64,000 bases of DNA from Albula goreensis (GCA_022829145.1 CM040744.1:6111001-6175000), one strand, 5' to 3'; shown: positions 40,130 through 52,935, counted from the stretch's first letter. Notes: generated from the letters alone by a model not told the origin. A program made the numbers and translations.

Positions 40130-40580
40130 TATGAAGAAGTTTTATGTAAATTGAAACTGCACTGGTGAGAAAAAGGCCAGGAAAGTTGCACTAAGGACTT
40201 TTTTCCATCACAACAGTACACCTGCTCATTCTTCAAGGGTAGCAAGGGCTGTCCTACGAGAATTTCGTTGGGAAACCTTACTCCATCCACCCTACGGCCC
40301 CGATCATGCCCCTTCAGACTTCTTTTTGTTCCCAAAACTCAAAGAACATTTAAAAGGAACATGATTTGAGTCCCTCGATGATGCCAAAACTGCCGTTTTG
40401 ACATGGTGTAAATCAAAGAGCGCAGAATTCTTCAGGGGAGAGTTAGAGAGATAGAAACACCACCTTCAGAAGTTTATAGACCTAGATGGAGGATATGTCG
40501 AGAAACAATAGCTTCACATTGTGATATTTTTGTTTCAATGATTTTGTAGCAATACTTTTTAACTTACCCTCGTATATTCA
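40130..40580 (+). mobile_element. mariner-like transposase fossil (C-terminal half)
   Basis: In one frame with few interruptions it shows FHHNSTPAHSSRVAR (the usual second catalytic Asp in HDNA is replaced by Asn), HPPYGPDHAPSDFFLFPKLK (about 40281; third Asp position of the DD34D triad in PSDFFLF) and FIDLDGGYVEKQ before a stop at about 40510. Stops interrupt it after KGT and LER. The end AACTTACCCTCGTA (about 40560) resembles a mariner terminal repeat. It directly follows the Ty3-type fossil. The N-terminal DNA-binding half is absent. Confidence 0.85.
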
Positions 40581-43500
40581 ACTATGCTGTGTTTAGTACA
40601 CCAGTACTACAGAAGGACTTTACATACCGCGGTCATATTGCCATCAGTGCTGGATGGGAGGAGGAGTTATACTTTTTAAAATGTCAACGACAACGTGTTA
40701 TGTATTACGTTGAGTTGGGTGTACATACATGGGTGTACTGTGAGGCACATTAATACAGTGCTGTTGCCGAGTTTATCTCAGTAAACCAAACGAACTTAGA
40801 CAACTTATGGTTGACTGCTGTAAGTCTGAACGACAGTACACCAGACAAAAGTATAATTTACTATCTGCCTCTTTCTATGAAATGTATTGGAATACTTAGT
40901 GGGAGGCAAACCCCTCATACTACAAGTGTAGCCATTCTGCATTTACTAATGTTGTTTTCCAATATCGCATATTATTATTATAATAGTTTAATGTCCTGTT
41001 TTAAAGAAAGGGACAACAGTATTCATAGAAATATTATTTTCTACAAAGTCAATATCAATCAAATTATAGTATGATACAGAAAAACACACTTTCATATCAT
41101 GTTCTCAATATTTCATAATGTCTCATGAAATGTATTGTCTTGTGATATATTCTGTGAATCTTTTTTTTTTTTTTTTCAGAAATGAAGTGAGTCAAATATA
41201 ATAAGATAAAACAAATAACAGTCGTGATCTAAAATGCACACAGGCCTTTTGTTATATCTTAGGTTATCAGTGTTGTTTGGTCTAAAATTCCATGCTCAGT
41301 TATGGTTTTTGAATACCTGTATCATTAGAAATATTATCAAACCAAATAGAGATACAACATGCAACTGACACTGCTTCAATATTACCCATGCTGACATTAT
41401 TTGCCTGAGAAAATTGCTATTTGTGTACTCACTGCTCTACTCTTCCGTTGTTGACAAGAGGAACCAGAAAGTTACAAATATTGTTTTAGAGAATAGGTTT
41501 GAGCTGTATGAAATGAACTCTTACTAATGGCTCATTCATTTCTCCTTGTTTCCATTTGTTTTCATAGATGTCTTCCATGAACACTGCAATATTTTCTTCT
41601 CACACAGTTTTGTGATACCTGCCCATATATTACATATCCTGTTGTGTCGGTTGTTTTTGTGAAGGAATAACTGCAACGGGAAACACATGCAGAGTTCACA
41701 CTGATGCCAGGCAAGCAATTGACTCATCTACCTTTTGTCGTCTCATAATGTGCGCACCAAAATTCAGCGGCCATAGATCTTTAATCAATCACTTCTTCCT
41801 GATCCATAATCACTTCATGTCGGGCTTGTTTCTCCAAATCACAATTTCAGATTCAAAATTCAAAATTCCTACTGGAGCTGGATCAGGTCATCAAGGATGA
41901 CATATGGCCAAAGCAATCGCAATGCATCCTGGGAAATTTCCCAGCATGTCAGCATAGCGATTGGATCCTACCAACAATTAATTACCACCTTTGTGGTAAT
42001 TAAGTACCACTTTCATTCCCCTACTTCCAGGGGGCCTCTAGGACTCAATCTACCAATTTCCTATTCATGTCTCCAATCTAGCCTCAGTGTTTTTATATTT
42101 ATTAATACATAGAAAAGATTCCTTGTGCAAAAAACATAGACAGCCATTTGGAGGACAAGCTGTTCTCATCCTCTCTTTTTCGCTCCCCTCTTAATTACTT
42201 TTGCCACAGGCGCTCAGAAGAAGGTGAGCAGAGTGACGCGTTCGCCTTCCGCCGGTGGGGCCGTCCTGCAGATGGGACGGACGATCCCTGACCCTCTGGC
42301 AGACAGTGGAAGCCCAGCGTTCGCCGCAGAGGGGTCCATCTGTTTCTGTTCACACGCTGTTTCTTTGTCTGCTTGTTTGTTTTCCAAGGGAGGAGGCGAG
42401 CCAAGGACTGCAGATAAGGCGGCCGATCGTCTCCGAGTGCGGGAATGGGCTCTGGAAACGGGTGGGATTTTCTGAAGCTTTGCCCAGGACCGAGTGTCCA
42501 TCTGACAGCGTTTATACTCCACTCAGAGCTCTTCCCACCGCCGCTAACTGAGACTGTGGGTGATCTTTCCTAATGGAATACTGAATACAGAGTCTCCATG
42601 ATACAGACTCTAAGATCACACTGACCGTACTGTTTTCACTCTCAGAGCTTTCACAACCAAATACACCATTACATGGCTGAGACCATAATACCCCAGGTGT
42701 AGTATATTCCATTTGATCATCTACAACGTGTGCAGCGCTAAATGAACGCATGTCTGCAAGCACAAAAGAGCCGAGATTACACATCGTTTCATCAGCCACC
42801 ATATATTCAATCGCATGGAATTGCCTGAACCTGTAGGTCTCACAAAAATACAATTTTCACTGTAGCTCAAAGACTAGCATATAGAAGTGATTGTATTAAT
42901 GATCATGTACTTTAAGGAGGAGTGTCCAAAGGACATATGAGTTTATGTTACATTCATGTCTATGTGAAATAGTTTATGATGAACCTTTATTGTTTATACA
43001 TAAATACAGTTGTATGTAACATTGAAAAAGTGGTCAGAGATGAGTGGCTTGCCATGTTTCTTTATCTATCACCATGAAACTTTAAAATATGCTTGAAAGG
43101 AGTGAAAAGCATAAATAATATATGCATAACAGGGTGTAAACCATATTTTATATTTATATTTGTGCTAACATTCTGCACAAAAACTTGGCTTAGTACAGGG
43201 AAGCTTTTTCATGTAACTTTTAAAAGATATTTGCATATGATAAATGCTACAGGGGAATGTTTTAACATTAAATTTTATTGCACATGGAACTTCATTAATA
43301 TATAGTATATACATAAAAAAATAGCCTTTAAGCACATATAGCACATAGCACAATAGCACATTTGAGGATTGTATGGACATTTATCCATCGACAAATCTCA
43401 GAGCATTGCCACCCTAAAACCTGCCTATACAGCAGCAGTAGGGTGCCAGGCCACCTGCTGTGTTTGGGCCCCTTAGATACGATTGAATAGTTCATTGTTC

Positions 43501-45568
43501 ACTTGGAAGATGGCTATTTCCCCAGACTACTAATGATAGAACGTCTTGCAACACAAACATGAGTATGATTAAATCAGAACTGTAATTCATCTGCAAATGG
43601 ACCAAGACCAGAGCATGTTACAGCTGGCCATTAACTAGTTGATTTCTTGGCTGGATTTTATGATTACGAGTGATGAAAAAGGATGCAGTCTGATTCATCA
43701 GCCATCCGCATTCCCGAAGCCTGCTGTCCTACCGCTGCTTTATTCCGCGGAAGACATATGGCGACAAGCTTCGATGCCTGCTCCGTCGCTCGGAGCAGAT
43801 TCTAAGGAGCATGTGGCTGCACACCTGGTCAGAATACACTGATAATACAGCGTGTTGATTTTCAGCTGCACAAATCTTGTCTTTCTTCCGCTTTAATCTT
43901 CATGAAAGAATTTCATGTTCCCTTTCAGCCGCCAAGGCTTTGACACTGATGTTGCGAAGATTAATGCAAGGTATTGTGCATCCAACGTTTGTGTTTATTT
44001 TATCTTTTAAGCACTTCTTCAACACCCACAATTCAGGCTCTGAAGCATTAAACCGTTCTAAAAAGCCCCCATCCAGAAAGCATGAGTAAAAACCAAAGGA
44101 AGAATTTAGATGGACATACCAACCCAACCTGATGTAAACCCAGAGGAATGGCATTTGTCTTCAGTCAATGACGTATTTTATTTCCAGACGCATTCGAGAG
44201 CTAACAGAACTATTTCCATTAGATGTGGAATTCCACAATCCCCTCAATCATCAACGCAGGTGCTAGGGGCTTCAACACCGCTGACAGTAGGTGAAGCCAG
44301 CGGATTGCACTACACATGTATTTTGAAAAAGGTAGAAAAATGTTCGGTGTCTCCTTGCCCTCAATGTCTGTGAAAAGCTGTTAGATCGAAAAGGCCGTGA
44401 CACCTGGAAAGGTAGTTTTTTATTCATAGAAAACCGACAGGACTAAAAAGAAGGGATTTGAACAGAGGAAGAGACTGTAAAGCAGCACTAGTCTTTGATA
44501 ACGCACATTATTTTTTTTCTTCCTGTCTTTATAAGTGCTACTAAAACCAAGGGGCAAAATTCCCCAATAAAGGGGAATGGCGTGTGTTTTTTCCGACTGT
44601 TTTGAAAAGAAAGAGAGGGGAAACGTGACGTTTAAAAGAGCATTCAGCAAGGGAAAAAGACATGTACTTATCAATAATCTTGGAGACCCTCACTCTTATA
44701 AATGAATAAAAAGCTCCCACACACTTCTTGAAAAATGGAAATGGCAAAAGGTTTATCAAACAGGGTCGTATTATTGAAAGTGGGTCTTCTCATATATCCA
44801 CTCACACACAGAGAGTAACCACAGTCTGCTGACTGAAGCGTAGCCCTGGTTATTAAACTGGAAAACACAATGATACAAAGCAAAACCCAGCAAGAGAATC
44901 CTGGGTGGAAAGAGGCTAAGGTTATAATGCATTAGTAATCAATTCTTTGAAAAAAAAAAAAAAAAAGACAGTGCTACATGGCTAATAGATTGGGTGCAAT
45001 CATGTCGTATCAGTCACACATACAGTAACTAATTCAATTATCTGCTGCGCAACGGAGCTGAAAGCGGTTCCAGCACTCAGCCTTTGATCATTTTCAACAC
45101 TACTGCCATTTCCAGAAACATTTATGCAGGACATGAATTGAAAAAAAATTGTGTACTCAATAGAAACACACTGTTTAATGTGTTGGGTCTAATGTTTATT
45201 GAGTGACTTCATTACAGATGAGTCTCACTGGGAGCCTAAAACAGAATAATAATTCTCAAGGGGTTTTTGGCCTGTCCATCAGGTAGAAGTGAAATCAAGA
45301 ATCCTGTCAATAAATATTTATATTTTTTAATTAACAAAAGTCTGATGGCAAGCATGCATACCATCGCTTTGGGTTAGGAGACTTTATAGTACAATGCAGT
45401 CAGGAGTTTAGTTTCAGCTTCACTCCCGTTCAACACTTCCTGGGAGCACTACATACACAAAAATTCAAAATAAAAGTAAAAAAAAAAACAAACAGCCTGT
45501 GGCTAGAGCTTGCATGGAATGCCCCAGGAAAATGCTAAACATTCTCCCTACAAGAAGTGAGTGATTGA
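40581..45568. other. Intronic DNA between transposon fossils
   Basis: No gene was recognised. It contains poly-T at 41161-41176, a small palindrome at 41978-42003, a GC-richer block at 42200-42560 (listed separately) and a poly-A run at about 44949-44965. The part 43640-44400 has many short frames but nothing family-like. Confidence 0.45.
42200..42560. promoter_or_regulatory. Candidate regulatory block, GC-richer than its surroundings
   Basis: This is a sharply delimited stretch of complex, CpG-containing sequence with open frames on both strands and a GATA-type site (GCAGATAAGGCGG at about 42410). No repeat or protein family was recognised. It could be a conserved enhancer or an unrecognised exon. 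Confidence 0.22.
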
Positions 45569-46702
45569 CAGGGCTGTGCGGTATGACCAAAGTGACATAT
45601 CCTGATATAGGTCATTTCATATCCAGATAACAATACATTCAGGAAACAGCACATTTTCTGTAAATTCAATTAATAAATAGTTTATATAAAATGACCACGT
45701 GGTAAGGCCCATTTTCTTATTACATTTTGAATTTTGTATAAATAAAAGGTACTGACTCATATTTGATTATTTTTTTTTATTTAAAGCCTTTGTGCAAATT
45801 TTCAATTAAGCATGTAACAAAAAGGTCAATAGAAAACACTTTTCAACTACAGTTCAAGTTTGAATTATAGCATTATATGATAACAACAAAGGTGGCGCTA
45901 ACAAAATTGGTGAGGCTTAGAATACACATAAAAAATGATAAAATTTAGCTCCAAAGGCCAAACTTAAAAAATTCATGACTAAAAAAGTATGGACTAGATC
46001 TATAGGATTTTGCATGGGCCCATGAAGTTTTCATGTGATTTATTTCAAGAGAATCCATGACATGAGCTGGGAGGCCCTAGGTGAGTTAGTGTGGAATGAC
46101 CCAGTATATATTTGGAAACGATGCTACAGAATGTGTGCCTTGTGTGTCGAATCTCAGGGATTTAGTTTTTCAGGTTGAGCGCCATGAATATAAGCTGGTC
46201 AACTCTTTCTGGTTAAAGTGATGACCTCTGACGTGTCACAAGCGTTCCCACTTGTACTGAACGCCCACTCAGACGTCTGAGTCTCAGGTTTGTTTTGAGC
46301 ACTCGACTGTGCTTTTGTGACTCTCATCCATAGACTCTCTCCGTACTGTTTGACATGATTCTTGCGTGGGTGGTAAAAGAGGTTAGCGGTGTTTGAGTCC
46401 ATTTTCTGGTCCGTGTCAGACTTTTCATCTCAGACTTTTTATGAACTCCTTGTATTGTGGATAGAGTCTTTCTCCTGTCTGGAATTACCCCGTTCAGTGT
46501 CGCGTTCACTCTCCTCCATGTCTGTATTGCCTTCATGCAAAATTCCCGCCTGCATCCATACAAAGCGTCGTCCAAATGACGAAAAATATTGCCGTGAAGA
46601 GAGTGATTTGAGACACTACGAAATAAGCGATAGAGCATAACATAAAACAATAGATGTTTTTCTATCATCACACGACATATACCATCATATCGCACAACCC
46701 TG
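45569..46702. mobile_element. DNA transposon remnant with terminal inverted repeats, probably non-autonomous
   Basis: The left end is CAGGGCTGTGCGGTATGACC and the right end, read inverted, is CAGGGTTGTGCGATATGATG, so the roughly 20-bp ends match at most positions. The element spans 1,134 bp. The words GGCTGTGCGATATGACC and CATATCGC are typical of an abundant fish DNA transposon family (CAGGG ends suggest hAT-like). The flanking octamers do not match, so the target duplication is lost or the ends are imprecise. No transposase was recognised inside. Confidence 0.6.
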
Positions 46703-47025
46703 GCGGTATTTTTATGACCAAAGAACAAACTCCTCTCAGAGAAGCTTATATTCGCAAAGTAGATTTTCCCATTTGAGCTGTCACTGCATATGCAGCTTCA
46801 AATATATCATTGCATTCCGTTCAAACAGAATCTCCGTCTACAGAGAGAAGCCATTTACACTGATAGCAGTTATGACCAAGGGCATAATTAGAACATAAAC
46901 TAAGGGGACATATCAAAGATGCCCAAATGTCCCCGACAGTAATTTCAGCAGTTTTTTCTCTCTATCCTCCCACATTCTTTGCCAAGGGCAACCTCAGTGA
47001 ATTGATACCTGTTAGTAGTAGTTAG

Positions 47026-47060
<35 letters not shown>

Positions 47061-48157
47061 ATCAGGCAAATTATGCTCTGTCAGAATTTTTCTCTCTCCT
47101 GCTGGTCATACTATTTTTCAGGGGTGACGTCAAAGAGACAGTTGTGACCGTCACTGCTGAACAAGGTTTTCTTCCATTCCGTTTTCTTCTTTCCTCAGCC
47201 CACACAGCCCATAGTACTCTCCTTCATTTTACCCTACTGTTTTATGCAGTGTGCTTAGGTGACGAACTACATTATTTTGACTGACATTAGAGTGGAATCG
47301 GGTCGTGATTCTGTGCACAGAAGCTGACCAAAATATCAAGCATTCCAGAAAATCATCCAGCAGGCGGACAGCCTGTCGGTAGGCCATTAGGAGAAAGATT
47401 CAGGCGTATTTCCCCACCCCCACACTGCTCGATGAACAATGTCTGATCCGAGCTCAGCTTCGGCCTGATTTGGTCATTTTCTGACAATGGCACAATCGAG
47501 CCAAAATTGGCTTAGAAGTGTTTCTCGGTGTGTCATTTTTAGATACTAAGGTTGTTATCATGCAGCGTTTGCCAGCTTGAACAGAGAGCAAAGGGAATAG
47601 AGATGTAACCTTAAAAACAGACGGAACATTACTAAGGCTGGTGTGTTTTGTTGCAAGCTAACAAGCTAACCTGGCTACACATCATCTGTCCAGATAATGT
47701 TTTTGTTAGTAATAACTTGACCATGCTAATAGCTAATAATATAAACTATTTTAATGCATTCCCAAATCCCCAAAAGTTGACTGCCAATCATCTACCTTAA
47801 TCCCAGAGTTGCTGGCTATTGGTGGTATGTTTTCATGATTGACATGCACGTAATTACTATGCACAATTAAATCCATAAACTAGTTGTTCTTTCACTTTTT
47901 TTTTCCTTTGTGGAGATACTACATGTTCCTGTTAAGGGTTTCTCAATGGGTATGAACCACAGCACCTTCAGTCATAGTAGAGCAGAAGGCAAGAGATAAA
48001 TATGGTATTAAAAATAATAATCTGCACCCTGAGGTAGATTAGGACAGGTTCTCATATCTAGTCTGAGCGATCAAACTGGATTGTAATCAATCTGTATAAG
48101 TTTAGACAACATAGCAGCTGATCACCATTTCAGTTCAACAATCTGTGCGGAGATTAC
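46703..48157. other. Intronic DNA
   Basis: It contains an (AAT)n microsatellite (listed separately); otherwise nothing was recognised. Confidence 0.5.
47027..47059. repeat. (AAT)n microsatellite
   Basis: About eleven AAT units. Confidence 0.9.
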
Positions 48158-48375
48158 ATTACCGTCATTTAGCTGATGTGTTTTTATCCAAAGTGATGCA
48201 CAGTTGATTAGACTAACCAAGGGCCAATCCCCCCTGGGAGCAATGTGGGGTTAAGGGCCTTGCTCAATGGCCCAACAGCAATGGTGTTCTTGCTGTGGCT
48301 AGACTGGGCTTGATCCATCAACCTCAAGGGTCTCAGTCAAGTACCCTAGCCACTAGACTACAGACTGCCCCTAAT
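48158..48375 (-). repeat. tRNA-derived SINE (teleost type)
   Basis: Read on the minus strand it starts GGGGCAGTCTGTAG and has an A-box-like TAGTCTAGTGGCTAGGG (48344-48360) and a decayed B box GGTTGATGGATC (about 48311-48322) at tRNA-like spacing. Its body ends with the phrase CATCACTTTGGATAAAAAC (about 48184-48202), which is common in fish SINEs. Only decayed promoter boxes remain. Confidence 0.7.
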
Positions 48376-48699
48376 GGTATGAGATGGTATGTAGCCTATA
48401 AGAAGAGAGACACCAGCTATCCCAGTCTCTTATACAGATTCTATAAAGATTGCAAACATCAAAATTTCTGTGAATGTGATGCACCTGATCCCCAGTGATG
48501 CTCAGACGCTCTGTGGCCCTCATTGCAGTTCAGTTGAGCTTCCCACATCGCAAGGGTTAGGCCCCCCATCCCGGTGTGGAAAAACCACATAAACATTTGT
48601 GTATATTTATGGTATTAAACAATAAAATGCATAAATATTGTACATACATTTTATGCATGTATGACTTACTAAATTTTTTAAAGTTTTCTTTACTTTCCG

Positions 48700-49105
48700 T
48701 CTGCTACATGTGCATCGTCTGCAGTGCTGCGTCATTTCCGAAGCAGCAAAGCTCCTGAAAAATTCCCATTTAATTGTTTGTTGCCGACTTGTGAAAAATC
48801 GAATCTGCGATGTGGGAAGCCGTGATATGGAAAGCCGCAATGTGGAAGGGTCACCTGTACTTGTATCAATAGGTCCAATGTGTGGCATGAAAACACACCC
48901 CACGCCATTACACCGCTATCGCCAGCCTGCATCGTTGACACCCTGCTGGTAAGGTCCATGGACCCTGGTGGTTTTGACATATTCTGGTCCTCGCGTCAAA
49001 CAGCAGGGACCAGGATTCATCAGACCAGGCAATGTCTTTTCCATTCCTCCATTGCCCAGGTGTTTTTCTTCCTTAGCCGACTAGACCTGCATATTCTGGT
49101 TTTAT
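48700..49105 (-). mobile_element. Tc1-like transposase fossil, a second family
   Basis: On the minus strand it shows WSDES-like (about 49022), an RIRVW-like strand, MDP-type and VSTMQAGDSGVMAWGVFSCH (about 48893-48952). The last of these corresponds to the VQAGGGSVMVWGMFSWH block, a variant of the Tc1 KHGGG motif. The region after CHTLD is lost and replaced by a short 15-bp tandem repeat (48801-48845). This family differs from the copies at 1, 10150 and 52600, which use KHGGG. Confidence 0.75.
48801..48845. repeat. 15-bp imperfect tandem repeat, three units
   Basis: Units are GAATCTGCGATGTGG (48801-48815), GAAGCCGTGATATGG (48816-48830) and AAAGCCGCAATGTGG (48831-48845). Confidence 0.8.
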
Positions 49106-52100
49106 TCTGACAGGTGTGCAGCTCAGATTGCCGGTTGTCAAACCCTATCCATGACGGGGTATGAGTTGATTCTGATTATTTTCACACCGCTGATATACTC
49201 AGCTATTTAGCTGATTGTCTGTTACTCACACAAGTCATGTCAGTCTCTGTCGTATGAATATAAGAAAACCGAACCCATGTCAAAATGTCATACTATAATA
49301 GCAATAGCACATAAAACAAAAAAGAATAGTACAACATTCTCAGATCTTGTACAGTAATAAACTTTTAGCCTATTTCTGAAGTTATTTCAGAAATGTAGAT
49401 CTGAATGTATGTATATAGGTATTTGTTTTACTTATTAATGGCTTAGAATATTAACTTTATAAGACTGTCTCAGGCTGATACATAGTATACTGTGCACACA
49501 CAAAACATATTTCCATGGTATATTAAGAATGTGAATTGAAATTTAAATTAAGTGTATACTTTACTGCTTTTACTTCATTTCCCATAATTAATTACAATAA
49601 ATATTTGGCAACAGTCACATTTCCCCTTTTCGGTAATTCTGGGTAGTGGGAAGTTTCACAGTTGAAGTATTAAATGAATAACTGGACACAATTTATCACT
49701 ACCCCTCAAGGCAAATCCTAAAATGACAGCCCACAAATGTCTGCCATTTGCAAGAAATTCTTCTCTGAGAGGAAGATCTCTCTCAGAGATCCAGGTATAT
49801 CCGCGCTCTACAGTATCTCTGATTCCAGAACTACCCTCCGAAGCCGCACATCCCTGCTTAATTTAGACAGTCTTAAAACGACACACAATTTCACAAGACC
49901 TGAGTGAAATGGGAGTCTATCTGATTTTGAGTCAATTCCATCCCGTCGTATATCTCCTAACAGTTCAGTAAACATTCGACACTCGCTATTTTCCTGGGAC
50001 AATATTCCTGTGCTCCTTTAATCTGCTCTTGCCGCGATTGGTCAAGACGGGCCTTGACTGATTCAAGTCCTCTCAAAGCCACAATCTCTGGCGGCTGCAT
50101 CATGGCCACACAATTCAATCCAGCATTTTCTTAAACCAATTTCCAGAATAGAATCACACACAAGGGAAGGCCGGAATTTTTTGAAGAGTCTTCAACTCCG
50201 GAAATGTCACCCTTCCTGACAACATATGTATGGATTTCCCATTACGTGTTGGTAAGGTAGGATAATGGACAAACCACATATATAAATACATTCCTGACAG
50301 TGCTTGCACAAATTGAATAATTCATTTGTAGGTTAGCTATATCATAAAGCACATACTATGTATATGACACAATGTTTTAGATTTAATATAAAAAATCTGA
50401 ACAAATAATCTCAAATGGTTGTGTTGACAGTTGCTCCTTTTCACTGACCCATATTTCCTCCTCTACATCCTGGTTTTGTTTCACAGAAAAAACATTATTA
50501 ATAAAAATACTTAAGTAAAAAAAAATATTGGGTGCACATGTAGTCTGTCTGTGTGTCTATTTCTAGCCTTGCTTTGCCATATTAGTTTTGCTAAAAATGC
50601 AATTATGTAGACTATTGTGGTGCATATTTGATTATGGGCCTTCTGCAATATGCTAATTACATCACTTTTTCTCTTTTGCTGGAAAACAAAACTGTACAGA
50701 AGGCACTCACTCATTAGTGAGCCCATGAGACAGTGAAAAGTTGAAAATTCATGTAATTACAAAAAAGTACACGAAAATGCAGCCAGTCTCAAGCTTGAAA
50801 AATTGAGGAGATTTAGCTGAGCACAGTCAGAATATTATGTGTCTGCAATTTTGATGAATGAGAGAAACATTTTATCTTAAGTTGATAATAGGATAAGGGT
50901 GTTACATAATTCATTTAAAATGCAAAAAAAAAAATCCCCTGTCAGGCTTCACCTTTCTCTTTCCCCATGATGGATTCATTAATTATTGCATGTCTGCAGG
51001 CATTTACCGAAGTTGAAAATGCAAAGTTCACTCACCAAACTGACGATACACCTGACATTTATCAAATCCTTTTTTTCCCTCTTTTTTATCCTTTTTGTCT
51101 AAAACTGAAATGGGCACGGAAGGTCAAATGTGTTTCCAGGTTTCATGCCAACTTCTGTTAAATATATTCTAATAACAAAAACAATATTCCACACATGTAC
51201 AGGATTTCACAGGTAATATATTCAAATGAACAACAAAACTGAGCAATCAAACACAATGTAATTCCACATCTACAGAAATGTTTCCTGAAGGTAGATAGCA
51301 CTTTTAAAGTGGCAGGATCTAAATATGAGGTTTCTACAACCATGTAACAGAATGTAATGTTGGCTGTAATACAAAGTATGTGCCTTCTACACTGTAATGG
51401 CTAAATTCTAATGAAGATGTTATGATACATTAAAGTAGTATGTATGCTTATTATATTATATACGACACCATAGCTACTTAGTCTCAAGTGTGTAGGATAC
51501 TGGTACTGCTACACGAGACTCGGCAATGAAATCTGAGAAGGTCAGTTGATGTAGAATAGTCCTACAAGACCAGCTGGACTAGTAAACTTGTTTTAATCAT
51601 AACTTAATGTAACTTAATGTTGACAGTCCTATCTCTCAATTTGTCACATACCTGCACCCTACACCTGGCACCCACCTGCCAACCTCGTGTCACCTAGACA
51701 CCCAGAACCACTGCTGCTTCCCGATTCCACAGGAAAAACATATAAAAAAGTAAATCATACATTGACACGTTGATTACCATATTCTTTCCTCATAACTGCT
51801 TTCTTCTTATATTCATAAAAGCAGAGTCTGCTGGTGTATCACAGAGTTGAGTCGGAGATGATTCTGTGTTTATGGAAAAAAGTGTCTTTTGCTACTTGTA
51901 AAATGTTCCATCCCAATATTCATAGAAGTGTCACACTTTTCACCTTATTTTCATCTAATGCAAACATACTGTACATTCATTGGTAGGTGGAAGCCATCTT
52001 TTGCAATAGAAAAATGCATCCAGAGGAAAAAAGTATTGAAAGATTTGAAACTGAAAGTGTTATATAAAATAGTTCTAAATGTAAATACAACATGGTTGAA

Positions 52101-52599
52101 GTCATACATATAAATTGCAAAAAAATAATAATCATCATAAGAACATACAGTGTGTGTCAGGTTTTCAGATCATGTGGCATATGGTATGCTTGTAGTAAAA
52201 AAAAAAATCAAAAATATTTTCTAAAAAATAACCTTCACAACTCTGAAGCCAAATCAATGTCATATCAGGTGTGTGGGCGTCTCATAAACCACCTCAAGCC
52301 GGAGATATTGATTAACTGTCAGGATTTATTTAAACTGTCTGGAGCAGCTACGATGATCATGTAGCTCAAAATCGTAACAATAACAAGTACTTACTGAGGT
52401 AGACAAAGAATGGAAGCGCCAAACAATGTATTAACATTTATTATTATCGTCGGGCCACCCTATGTCTCATGGGGAAATTAACTCCTTTTTGAAATAACGT
52501 TTTATGGGTTTTGAATGATTGCTACTGTGATACTGGACCAAGGAAGTTCTTTGAGAGATGAATGTGGAAATCTATTCTTCACTCTCATCTATTGATCAA
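49106..52599. other. AT-rich intronic DNA
   Basis: No gene was recognised. A complex block lies at 49720-50150 (listed separately). Poly-A runs lie near 50519 and 50925. Confidence 0.5.
49720..50150. promoter_or_regulatory. Candidate conserved non-coding block
   Basis: This is complex, non-repetitive sequence with CpG sites, an inverted CCAAT (GATTGG at about 50036) and a 10-bp hairpin TCTCTGAGAG/CTCTCAGAGA (49762-49771 with 49780-49789). No coding signal is seen. The regulatory role is inferred only. Confidence 0.18.
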
Positions 52600-52935
52600 A
52601 GGGGAGGTGGAAGGTAGTTGACTTCATCTAGCAGTGTTTATGGGGGCATTCTAATCTTGAGATATTTTACCATCTTGAGGAAACAATGTTGTACAATAGG
52701 GAGCCCTTGGTCATGTAAAATGGCTTTGCATTCCTTGACAGTAACCCTACTATAGAGGGTGAGAATTTGACCCAGTGACTCCCACAAGATGGCTTCCCAT
52801 ACAGAATCAGATTCATCACCATGTTTAACAGGTTGGGAACAGTTTCTGTGCATTGAGGGCTTCCTCTGTCTTTCTCCACACATAAACCCATCCAGATGTA
52901 GGATATACAGCATATACTATCAACAGTTTGGAAAC
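52600..52935 (-). mobile_element. Tc1-like transposase fossil, copy 3 of the first family
   Basis: On the minus strand it reads HLDGFMCGERQRKPSMHRN, then PVKHGDESDSVWEAILWESLG (the KHGGG...W block, about 52828 down to 52766), a RVTVKE/ILHDQG part, and after a frame change a QD-stop-NAPI remnant that marks the second catalytic Asp region (about 52660-52650). It shares words such as GAAGCCATCTTGTGGGAGTCA and CTGTTCCCAAC with copies 1 and 2. The N-terminal and C-terminal parts are missing. Confidence 0.75.

Noticed and set aside
42214..42522. 102-codon minus-strand protein
   Set aside because: Overlapping frames on both strands, no family and no clear splice sites. It is kept only as a GC-richer block.
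46324..46728. 134-codon minus-strand frame inside the TIR element as a transposase
   Set aside because: It runs across the right terminal repeat and shows no catalytic or zinc-finger pattern.
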